DNA of 19,063 bases from Dehalococcoidia bacterium UBA1141 (GTDB taxonomy: Bacteria; Chloroflexota; Dehalococcoidia; Lucifugimonadales; UBA3495). The position numbers and the translations under genes were made by a program. Location: positions 80,325 through 99,387 of the forward strand of contig DCAE01000112.1 in NCBI GenBank assembly GCA_002311385.1, written 5' to 3'. This document shows, one piece after another, positions 8,061 to 14,102 of this stretch; within the stretch, counting starts at the first letter, position 1; the number at the start of each line of letters is the position of its first letter. The notes below the pieces were generated by a model. It was given only the letters and a program-made list of their open reading frames with translations, made no database searches and had not been told where the DNA came from.

Positions 8061-8087
8061 TCGATTTTCTCCTGCAAGGGTGGGGGC

Positions 8088-9359
8088 TTAAGTCCCCTCT
8101 TCCCAGCTCTCCGAATATTTCTGTTGTGCCGCAGTAAGGGTATCAATCTGGATACCCATTGATTGAAGCTTTAACCGTCCGACTTCTTGGTCGGTCTCTT
8201 GAGGTACTCCGTAGACCTGTGGGGAGAGCTTGCCCTTGTTATCGAGGATATACTCTACGCCTAATGCCTGGTTGGCGAAGCTCATGTCCATGACCGCTGA
8301 TGGGTGCCCCTCAGCCGCTGTCAGGTTAATTAGACGGCCTTCACCCAGTAGATATAGCTTTTTGCCATTGGCCATGACGTACTCTTCTACGAATGGTCGA
8401 ATTTCCCGGTGAGAAACCGCCATCTCTTGCAGCGAAGGAATGTCGATCTCAACGTTGAAGTGACCGCTGTTGGCCAAGATTGCGCCGTTGGGCATCAGTT
8501 CCATCTGTTCTTTGCTGATGGTGTGGAGCCCACCGGTTACGGTAATGAAAACCTCGCCGACCTTGGCTGCTTCCATCCCGGTCATCACGGTAAATCCGTC
8601 CATGACCGCTTCCAAGGCTCTAACGGCGTTTATCTCGGTGACAATGGCGTGGGCTCCCATACCCTTGGCCCGGGAGGCGACGCCACGACCACACCAGCCG
8701 TAACCACATATAACAACCCGTCGGCCCGCCCAAAGGATGTTGGTGGCTCTGGTTATGCCGTCCAACGTGCTCTGGCCGGTTCCGTAGCGGTTGTCAAAGA
8801 AGTGCTTAGTTTCAGCCTCGTTCACCGCAATTACTGGGTAGAGCAATTTGTTGTCGGCGGCCATTGCCGTCAATCGAATCACTCCGGTGGTGGTTTCTTC
8901 TGTGCCTCCAATCATGTTTGGGAGGAGTTCGGGCCGCTTGGTGTGAACCATGGTGACCAAGTCCGCACCATCGTCCAGCGTGATTTCGGGCTTATGATCC
9001 AAAGCCCAACTCAAGTGTTTGTAGTAGGTCTCGTCATTCTCGCCCTTGATAGAGTAGGTGGGAATCCCATATTCTTGCACCAACGCGGCCGCCACTTCAT
9101 CCTGGGTGCTCAACGGATTGGAAGCGCACACCACCAAGTCGGCGCCGCCTTCTTTCAAGGCGATGGCCAGATTGGCTGTTTCCGAGGTTACGTGCAAGCA
9201 TGCGGCCATACGCACACCGGCTAGGGGTTTGTCTTTTTGGAAGCGATCCTGGATTAGTTTCAACACGGGCATTTCCCGTCCTGCCCACTCTATGCGGTTT
9301 ACACCGTCCTGAGCTAGGGATAAATCCTTCACGTCTCCCGCTGTCTTTTGTGATGCCAA
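8088..9359 (-). CDS. ahcY: Adenosylhomocysteinase (S-adenosylhomocysteine hydrolase)
   Basis: This NAD-dependent enzyme splits S-adenosylhomocysteine, the inhibitory by-product of methyl transfer, into homocysteine and adenosine. The 423-residue length matches the short form that lacks the roughly 40-residue insert of eukaryotic and proteobacterial enzymes. HVTSETANLAIAL is at 56-68. Catalytic-site residues are Asp130 (DDGADL), Glu155 (GGTEETTTG), Lys185 and Asp189. The NAD fold has GYGWCGRG at 219-226, and the C-terminus is the typical SWEEGT. The start is TTG with AGGAG seven bases upstream. The 110-bp gap before it contains several perfect palindromes. It is cotranscribed with metK. Confidence 0.96.
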   Translation of the reverse strand: MASQKTAGDVKDLSLAQDGVNRIEWAGREMPVLKLIQDRFQKDKPLAGVRMAACLHVTSETANLAIALKEGGADLVVCASNPLSTQDEVAAALVQEYGIPTYSIKGENDETYYKHLSWALDHKPEITLDDGADLVTMVHTKRPELLPNMIGGTEETTTGVIRLTAMAADNKLLYPVIAVNEAETKHFFDNRYGTGQSTLDGITRATNILWAGRRVVICGYGWCGRGVASRAKGMGAHAIVTEINAVRALEAVMDGFTVMTGMEAAKVGEVFITVTGGLHTISKEQMELMPNGAILANSGHFNVEIDIPSLQEMAVSHREIRPFVEEYVMANGKKLYLLGEGRLINLTAAEGHPSAVMDMSFANQALGVEYILDNKGKLSPQVYGVPQETDQEVGRLKLQSMGIQIDTLTAAQQKYSESWEEGT

Positions 9360-9383
9360 AAATTTACTCCTTTGGTACTACGT

Positions 9384-9406
9384 GGCAATCTATGCGTGCG
9401 ATTGCC
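9384..9406 (-). promoter_or_regulatory. Leader hairpin upstream of ahcY
   Basis: A perfect 7-bp inverted repeat, GGCAATC (9384-9390) with GATTGCC (9400-9406) and a 9-nt loop, ends 24 nt before the ahcY start. Two further palindromes lie upstream: CTCGGTCCGAG (9428-9438) and ATTCGGCCGAAT (9444-9455). No T tract follows, so these are not intrinsic terminators. I could not fit them to the SAH riboswitch consensus. They could be processing sites, operators or an unclassified leader. Confidence 0.35.
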
Positions 9407-9469
9407 TGATTAGATATTGGGATCCCGCTCGGTCCGAGTACTTATTCGGCCGAATCAGTCTCCGCCGGT

Positions 9470-9823
9470 CTACTCCCCGAATTCTGTGGGGTGGTTGCCT
9501 TCCATCCACGTCGGCACGCCATCCTCCACATTAAACAGTTTCTCAGAGTCATAGCCCATGGACGCAGCCATCTCGCAAGCCAGGCCACTTCTCACGCCCG
9601 CCGCACAAATAAACATGACCTTCTTATCGTGGGGCACCTCGTCTATGCGGCCTGGCAGGTCGTCTATGGGAATGTGCGCAGCTCCGGTCGGGTGACCGGT
9701 AACCCACTCATCGTCCCTGCGTACGTCAATCAGCACATAGCTGCCGGGGTCTGCCTGCAGCATAACGTTAGCCTCGTTGGAGTCTATGCGGTAATACGGT
9801 TCACCAGGGTCTTGTCTTGGCAT
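9470..9823 (-). CDS. Rhodanese-like sulfurtransferase, single domain
   Basis: Single-domain rhodaneses carry sulfur as a persulfide on an active-site cysteine. This 117-residue protein shows LIDVRRDDEW (CH2A-type), HPTGAAHIPIDDL (CH2B-type) and the loop CAAGVRS with the catalytic cysteine (Cys73 from the ATG). The following GLACEMAASMGY and VEDGVPTWMEG segments complete the domain. No signal peptide is visible, so it is probably cytoplasmic. The start is ATG at 9823; a TTG two codons upstream abuts the AGGAGG site and is too close to be used. It sits between mtnP and ahcY, so a role in sulfur handling tied to methionine or methylthioadenosine metabolism is plausible but unproven. Confidence 0.9.
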   Translation of the reverse strand: MPRQDPGEPYYRIDSNEANVMLQADPGSYVLIDVRRDDEWVTGHPTGAAHIPIDDLPGRIDEVPHDKKVMFICAAGVRSGLACEMAASMGYDSEKLFNVEDGVPTWMEGNHPTEFGE

Positions 9824-9829
9824 AATCAA

Positions 9830-9835
9830 CCTCCT
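9830..9835 (-). promoter_or_regulatory. Shine-Dalgarno site deciding the rhodanese start
   Basis: A perfect AGGAGG on the minus strand touches the TTG at 9829 directly but lies 6 nt before the ATG at 9823, the optimal spacing. The ATG is therefore the start. Confidence 0.85.
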
Positions 9836-9913
9836 TTCTGGTTCAGGCGGAAAAAATCCGCTGATAATCTTTGATCTTTCACGTTACTAGCCAGTTCTAA
9901 TTGCTAGCGCCAG

Positions 9914-10783
9914 TTAGTTGAAATATTTACCAATTATTGGCGCCATCTTCTTTTTAAAATCGCCATCAATTCTATCAGAGGGAGTAATGATGGCATCCTT
10001 CAAACCGGTCACGCAAGCGCACGCCCGCTCACCTTCCAACAAGGGGATAACCTTTCGCAAGAGTTCCTTCGATGCAGCCACATTCTTCATCAGGTTACCA
10101 ATTATCATTTCCACCGTGACGGGCTCTTCTTCTTCATGCCAGCAGTCATAATCGGTGACCCAGGCCATGGTCGCATAACAAATCTCGGCTTCCCTAGCCA
10201 GCTTTGCCTCGGGCAGCGCCGTCATGCCGATGATGTCCGCGCCCCAAGAACGGTACATCAAAGATTCAGCCCTAGTGGAGAAAGCGGGTCCCTCCATTAC
10301 CACCATCGTTCCCCCGGAGTGAGCGTTTATGTCCAAACCTTGGGAGCTCTCGTACAGCACCTGGCTGGAAACTGGGCAGAACGGCTCGGCCAGGCTGATA
10401 TGCGCAACCAAACCTTCATCAAAAAATGTGTTAACCCTTTGGCTGGTTCGATCTATCAATTGGTCAGGCACCACCATGTCCAAAGGAGCCAATTCTTGCT
10501 TCAAGCTGCCCACTGCGCTAACGGAAATAATCTTCTCTACCCCCAAGCTCTTCAAGGCGAATATGTTGGCTCGGGCCGGGATATTGGTCGGGTTAAGCCT
10601 ATGGCCCTTGCCATGGCGAGGCAGGAATGCCACCGGTACTCCGCTCAACTCTCCCAGCGTGATTGCGTCACTGGGCGGTCCGAACGGGGTGTCTACAGTT
10701 GCGGATTCGACGCAGGATAGCCCCTCTATCTCATAAAGTCCGCTGCCGCCTACGATACCTATTGTCGCTTTATTTTTCGCCAT
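9914..10783 (-). CDS. mtnP: S-methyl-5'-thioadenosine phosphorylase
   Basis: MtnP splits methylthioadenosine, a by-product of SAM use, with phosphate into adenine and 5-methylthioribose-1-phosphate. The 289-residue protein belongs to the trimeric purine-nucleoside phosphorylase/MTAP family. Landmarks are IGIVGGSGLY (8-17) with the phosphate-binding serine, PRHGKGHRLNP (55-65), EGPAFSTRAES (164-174), GMTALPEA (186-193) and VTDYDCWH (209-216) with the adenine-recognising aspartates. The TDYDCW motif and the methionine/threonine-containing pocket favour methylthioadenosine over inosine or guanosine. It lies 74 bp after mtnA, whose enzyme uses its product. The ATG has only a weak Shine-Dalgarno signal. 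Confidence 0.93.
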   Translation of the reverse strand: MAKNKATIGIVGGSGLYEIEGLSCVESATVDTPFGPPSDAITLGELSGVPVAFLPRHGKGHRLNPTNIPARANIFALKSLGVEKIISVSAVGSLKQELAPLDMVVPDQLIDRTSQRVNTFFDEGLVAHISLAEPFCPVSSQVLYESSQGLDINAHSGGTMVVMEGPAFSTRAESLMYRSWGADIIGMTALPEAKLAREAEICYATMAWVTDYDCWHEEEEPVTVEMIIGNLMKNVAASKELLRKVIPLLEGERACACVTGLKDAIITPSDRIDGDFKKKMAPIIGKYFN

Positions 10784-10857
10784 TCTTGTTTAATTCAGTT
10801 ACAACTGCCCAGTTCCCGGCCTAGCCGATGATTCATGGACGGTAATCCAGATAAGTT

Positions 10858-11913
10858 TTAAATATGAGTCGACCCGACCACCGCAAGATTCAGAGACTCC
10901 AGGAACGGCGGCCGAGCTACACCGGCTTCGGTGATTATGGCGCTAACGTAGCCGTTTGGCGTAACGTCAAATGCAGGGTTAATCGCTTGCACACCCTCGG
11001 GGGCTATCGCCACACCTTGAAGGTGAGTAACTTCTTCTTCCGGTCGCTCTTCAATCTGTATCTGGTCACCATCGGGTAAACTTAAATCTATGGTGCTGAT
11101 GGGCGCAGCTATATAGAATGGAATCCGGTTTTCCTTGGCCAACACCGCCAGAGAATAGGTACCAATCTTATTGGCGGTGTCTCCATTAGCGGCGATACGG
11201 TCTGCTCCAGTAATGATGCAGTTAATCTTCCCCTGCCTCATGAGCAATCCCGCCGCAGAATCCACAATCAACTTTGAGGGAATCCCTAGTTTTTGAAACT
11301 CCCAAGCGGTCAGCCGAGCTCCCTGCAAGAATGGCCGCGTCTCCGTGTTGAATACCTGGAAGCGCTTTCCGTCTTCCCAACCAGCCCGAATCACGCCTAT
11401 GGCCGTACCGAATCCCGCTGTAGCCAGGGCGCCAGCATTGCAGTGAGTCAAGACAGAGCCACCGTCGGGTATCAAGTCCTTGCCGTAGTCACCCATACGC
11501 CGGTTGATTTGCTCGTCTTCCAGGTGAATGCGCTTGGCTTCATCGAGTAACCTTCCTGGGATTCCATCGACGTCCCCGTCAGCGCTGGCTAGGTCCACCA
11601 TGCGGCGCACCGCCCACTGGAGGTTAACCGCTGTGGGACGGGCGGCGGCAATCTCGCAGGCTGCTGCCTCAAGCTGGGCCATGAACTCTTGGCGACCGTT
11701 CACCTCGATATCTCTGGCAGCCATCGCCACGGCATAAGCTGCCGTTACGCCGATCGCCGGCGCACCCCGGACCTGCATGTCTCGGATTGCGACTACGGCT
11801 TGCTGATAGGTACCGACTGTTACGGTAACCTCTTCCCGGGGCAACCGTGTCTGGTCCAGAAGCTCTAGGTTTTCGCCGGACCATTTGATGGGCCGGATTT
11901 CGTTTTCAGACAT
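10858..11913 (-). CDS. mtnA: Methylthioribose-1-phosphate isomerase
   Basis: MtnA isomerises 5-methylthioribose-1-phosphate to methylthioribulose-1-phosphate, the step after MtnP. The 351-residue protein is full length. It begins with IRPIKW, as the family does, and carries the substrate motif RGAPAIGV (49-56), the catalytic cysteine in THCNAGALAT (Cys158), and the catalytic aspartate in GADRIAANGDTANKIGT (Asp238). The frame stays open upstream to 12030, but that part would overlap a transcription terminator and resembles nothing, so the ATG at 11913 is the start. It is the first gene of the SAM-cycle cluster and is directly preceded by a SAM-I riboswitch. No mtnB, mtnC, mtnD or mtnK is in the window. 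Confidence 0.95.
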   Translation of the reverse strand: MSENEIRPIKWSGENLELLDQTRLPREEVTVTVGTYQQAVVAIRDMQVRGAPAIGVTAAYAVAMAARDIEVNGRQEFMAQLEAAACEIAAARPTAVNLQWAVRRMVDLASADGDVDGIPGRLLDEAKRIHLEDEQINRRMGDYGKDLIPDGGSVLTHCNAGALATAGFGTAIGVIRAGWEDGKRFQVFNTETRPFLQGARLTAWEFQKLGIPSKLIVDSAAGLLMRQGKINCIITGADRIAANGDTANKIGTYSLAVLAKENRIPFYIAAPISTIDLSLPDGDQIQIEERPEEEVTHLQGVAIAPEGVQAINPAFDVTPNGYVSAIITEAGVARPPFLESLNLAVVGSTHI

Positions 11914-12014
11914 CCTGTTCAGCCATTCACATTGATTGACTCGGCAAGCTTGTGAGTCGCCAGGCTTAAGTTCCGAGAATTGTTCGAACCCGGTTGGACA
12001 TAAAAGATAGGCAC

Positions 12015-12041
12015 AAAAAAAGCTCCTCAAGGCGAGAAGCT
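12015..12041 (-). terminator. Riboswitch expression-platform terminator
   Basis: On the minus strand AGCTTCTC (12041-12034) pairs with GAGGAGCT (12028-12021) across a 5-nt loop, including one G-U pair, and is followed by seven T residues. It sits about 19 nt after the SAM aptamer and about 100 nt before the mtnA start. The 5' arm plus loop, CTTCTCGCC, can instead pair with GGCGAAAG at the 3' end of the aptamer (12073-12066), a plausible antiterminator. Confidence 0.85.
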
Positions 12042-12059
12042 CATAGTTACCCCACGCCC

Positions 12060-12200
12060 CCTCATCTTTCGCCCATCCTGTTACTCATGGTTGGACGCCG
12101 GAATTAGCACCGTTTCCTGAGAACCAGGTTATTGCGCCCAGTTAACGAGGATCGGTTGCCAGGCTTCGTCGGGCCGTGCCCTCTGCCGTTCTGGATAAAG
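12060..12200 (-). promoter_or_regulatory. SAM-I (S-box) riboswitch aptamer
   Basis: Read on the minus strand, the region follows the S-box consensus in order. CTTTATC (12200-12194) is the 5' strand of P1. Then come CAGAACGGCAGAGGG and a core beginning GGCCCGACGAAGCC and ending GGCAACC (12175-12154). GGTGCTAATTCC lies at 12111-12100. The 3' P1 strand GATGAGG (12066-12060) pairs fully with the 5' strand if G-U pairs are counted. A terminator follows at once, so SAM binding should stop transcription before mtnA. The target fits: the cluster makes and recycles SAM-derived metabolites. Spacing and conserved-core match are good enough to prefer SAM-I over SAM-IV. Confidence 0.93.
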
Positions 12201-12228
12201 GGTATATTAGAAAGGCCTAGGTTGTTAA
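12201..12228 (-). promoter_or_regulatory. Candidate promoter of the SAM-cycle cluster
   Basis: On the minus strand TTAACA (12228-12223, 5 of 6) and TATACC (12206-12201, 4 of 6) are 16 bp apart. Transcription would begin near 12195, essentially at the first base of the riboswitch P1 helix, which supports the call. Confidence 0.5.
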
Positions 12229-12515
12229 TATCGAAATGGTACCTGCACCGAGCCTGCGTGTCAAGTTATGTGCATTGCGAAGCCAGGCGTGGGCCGTTGC
12301 GTTATTCAATATATTATTATATTTTATTGCCGATAAGCGTCAAATAATTACAAGATATCGTCAACAGTTAATGCCTCAAAATCGCCAACCACAAGACCGG
12401 TTTCCCGTTGGCCGGACTTCCGTGAGCTTCACGATTATACGAATCCTCGACGCCAGCATCATGGGAAACGGCCCGGGAAACGCACCGCACCAAAAAACAG
12501 CTACCAGAGTTGGAT
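12229..12515. other. Divergent intergenic stretch, unassigned
   Basis: This lies between the riboswitch promoter and the pncB promoter. It contains an AT-rich patch at about 12306-12330 and a short palindrome CGTGAGCTTCACG (12421-12433). Small open frames on both strands lack recognisable content or ribosome sites. I see no RNA gene or repeat that I can name. Confidence 0.5.
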
Positions 12516-12545
12516 TTGACATACCATTTGTAGTCACAAGATAAT
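12516..12545 (+). promoter_or_regulatory. Strong sigma70-type promoter for pncB
   Basis: A perfect TTGACA (12516-12521), an 18-bp spacer and GATAAT (12540-12545, 5 of 6). This predicts a leader of about 100 nt before pncB; I see no known riboswitch in the leader. Confidence 0.65.
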
Positions 12546-12650
12546 AGTGCCCAATTGTCCCCTTCGCTGTTTGGTCACAGGCATCCAGAATCCGCACGAT
12601 TGAAACGATATGGATAGCTGCTGATTGTTAGATATTAGGGATAACCATTA

Positions 12651-14024
12651 ATGGAACGAGCCAACCTTCCTCTTCCGGAAGAAGACCTGGGGCTTTTTGC
12701 CGACTTTTACGAGTTGACCATGGCCCAAGCGTTCTTCAACCAGAGGATGTTCCAACCGGCCACCTTTAGCCTGTTCGTTCGCAATTATCCGTCCAACCGC
12801 GGCTATTTAGTGGCGGCAGGATTGCGGGACGTCCTGGACTACCTGACCAAGTTGAGCTTCAGTGACTCCAGTCTGGATTATCTCCGGACGCTCGGTGCTT
12901 TCTCCGGCGATTTTTTGGAATATTTGAGCCGCCTGAGATTTACCGGCAGTGTTCGAGCAATCCCCGAGGGCAGAATCTTTTTTGTTAATGAACCCCCACT
13001 GGAAGTTACAGCGCCGATAATAGAAGCCCAATTGGTTGAAACCTTCATAGTCAACCAGATTAACCTTCAAACTCTGCTGACAACCAAAGCATCAAGGTGC
13101 GTTTGGGCCGCGCCGGGCCGTGTCTTAAGCGATTTTGCGTCCCGCCGCACTCAGGGGGTCGACGCTGCATTGAAGATGGCTCGTTGTAGCTACATCGGCG
13201 GCTTTCAGTCCACTAGCAACGTCCTTGCGGCGAAGATGTATGGCATCCCACCAGCAGGCACCATGGCCCACTCTTTCGTTTCCAGTTTCAGCACCGAATT
13301 GGAAGCTTTCCGGGCGTACGCTCAAGCGTTCCCCGACCGGGCGATACTGTTGCTGGACACCTACGATACCGCAATGGGTGCGCGACAAGCAGTCGTGATA
13401 GCGAAAGAGATGGAGTCAAGTGGCCACCGCCTATTGGGTGTTCGCCTTGATTCCGGCGACTTCGACTCGCTGAGCCGACAGGTGCGGGAGATTCTGGATG
13501 AAGCCGGGCTGGACTATGTAAGAATCGTGGCCTCGGGTGGCCTGGACGAATTTGAACTGGAAGCTCTGTGCAAAGCCGGGGCACCCATAGACCTATACGG
13601 AGTGGGCACCAAAGCGGGAGTCTCCGCAGACGCTCCTTGGTCGGACATGGCCTACAAGTTGGTGTGCTACGACGGTAGACCGGTCATGAAGCTCAGCGAG
13701 GATAAAGTATCGATGCCCGGTCAGAAACAGGTGTTCCGTTTAAGTAACAGCGCGGGCAATTTCCGTGAAGACGTTATTGGGTTACAGAACGAAGCGGTTG
13801 ATCAAGCTGAACCTTTGCTGGCCGAAGTCATGACAGATGGACGCTTGTGCGGCACCCACCCCACGTTGACCGAAACCAGGGAGAGGTTCGAGTCAGACTT
13901 CGCCAAGCTAGACGAAAAGCACAAGGTGTTGGTGGACCCGCCCAAATACCAGGTTTCCAGCAGTGACGAATTGACCAGACTGACTGCTCAGGTGCGCCTA
14001 GACCTGACCAAAGGCGCCATCTAA
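12651..14024 (+). CDS. pncB: Nicotinate phosphoribosyltransferase
   Basis: PncB joins nicotinate to phosphoribosyl pyrophosphate, with ATP use, giving nicotinate mononucleotide in the NAD salvage pathway. The 457-residue protein has the family N-terminus DFYELTMAQAFF (18-29), DFASRRTQG (161-169) with phosphate-binding arginines, GTMAHSFV with the likely phosphorylated histidine (His207), LGVRLDSGDF and VASGGLDE in the barrel, and GVGTKAGVS near the PRPP site. Length fits the bacterial pncB2-like class. The ATG at 12651 has a weak ribosome site (AGGG) but matches the family start. It is transcribed divergently from the SAM-cycle cluster and stands 78 bp before the ETF gene, possibly in one transcript with it. 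Confidence 0.94.
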   Translation: MERANLPLPEEDLGLFADFYELTMAQAFFNQRMFQPATFSLFVRNYPSNRGYLVAAGLRDVLDYLTKLSFSDSSLDYLRTLGAFSGDFLEYLSRLRFTGSVRAIPEGRIFFVNEPPLEVTAPIIEAQLVETFIVNQINLQTLLTTKASRCVWAAPGRVLSDFASRRTQGVDAALKMARCSYIGGFQSTSNVLAAKMYGIPPAGTMAHSFVSSFSTELEAFRAYAQAFPDRAILLLDTYDTAMGARQAVVIAKEMESSGHRLLGVRLDSGDFDSLSRQVREILDEAGLDYVRIVASGGLDEFELEALCKAGAPIDLYGVGTKAGVSADAPWSDMAYKLVCYDGRPVMKLSEDKVSMPGQKQVFRLSNSAGNFREDVIGLQNEAVDQAEPLLAEVMTDGRLCGTHPTLTETRERFESDFAKLDEKHKVLVDPPKYQVSSSDELTRLTAQVRLDLTKGAI

Positions 14025-14102
14025 GACTCCCAGCCACCGATTGGTCCCGGCAGAGTGGGCCAAATCCAATTTTCTAAAACACACCCTGTGAGGATAGCCC
14101 CT

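Noticed and set aside
8409..9224. 271-codon open frame on the plus strand opposite ahcY
   Set aside because: Shadow of ahcY; low-complexity, histidine/glycine-rich translation without a domain or ribosome site.
9360..9469. SAH riboswitch before ahcY
   Set aside because: Hairpins are present, but the conserved SAH-motif core as I know it is not found.
11914..12030. N-terminal extension of mtnA by 39 residues
   Set aside because: Would begin inside the riboswitch terminator; the extra residues are unlike the family, and the ATG at 11913 gives the normal N-terminus.
12236..12597. Small open frames on both strands in the riboswitch-pncB gap
   Set aside because: No ribosome sites or recognisable protein features, and they overlap the strong pncB promoter.
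14055..14102. GTG start giving a 16-residue longer fused ETF
   Set aside because: The ATG at 14103 has a ribosome site and starts with the conserved MKIAVCVK of ETF-beta.
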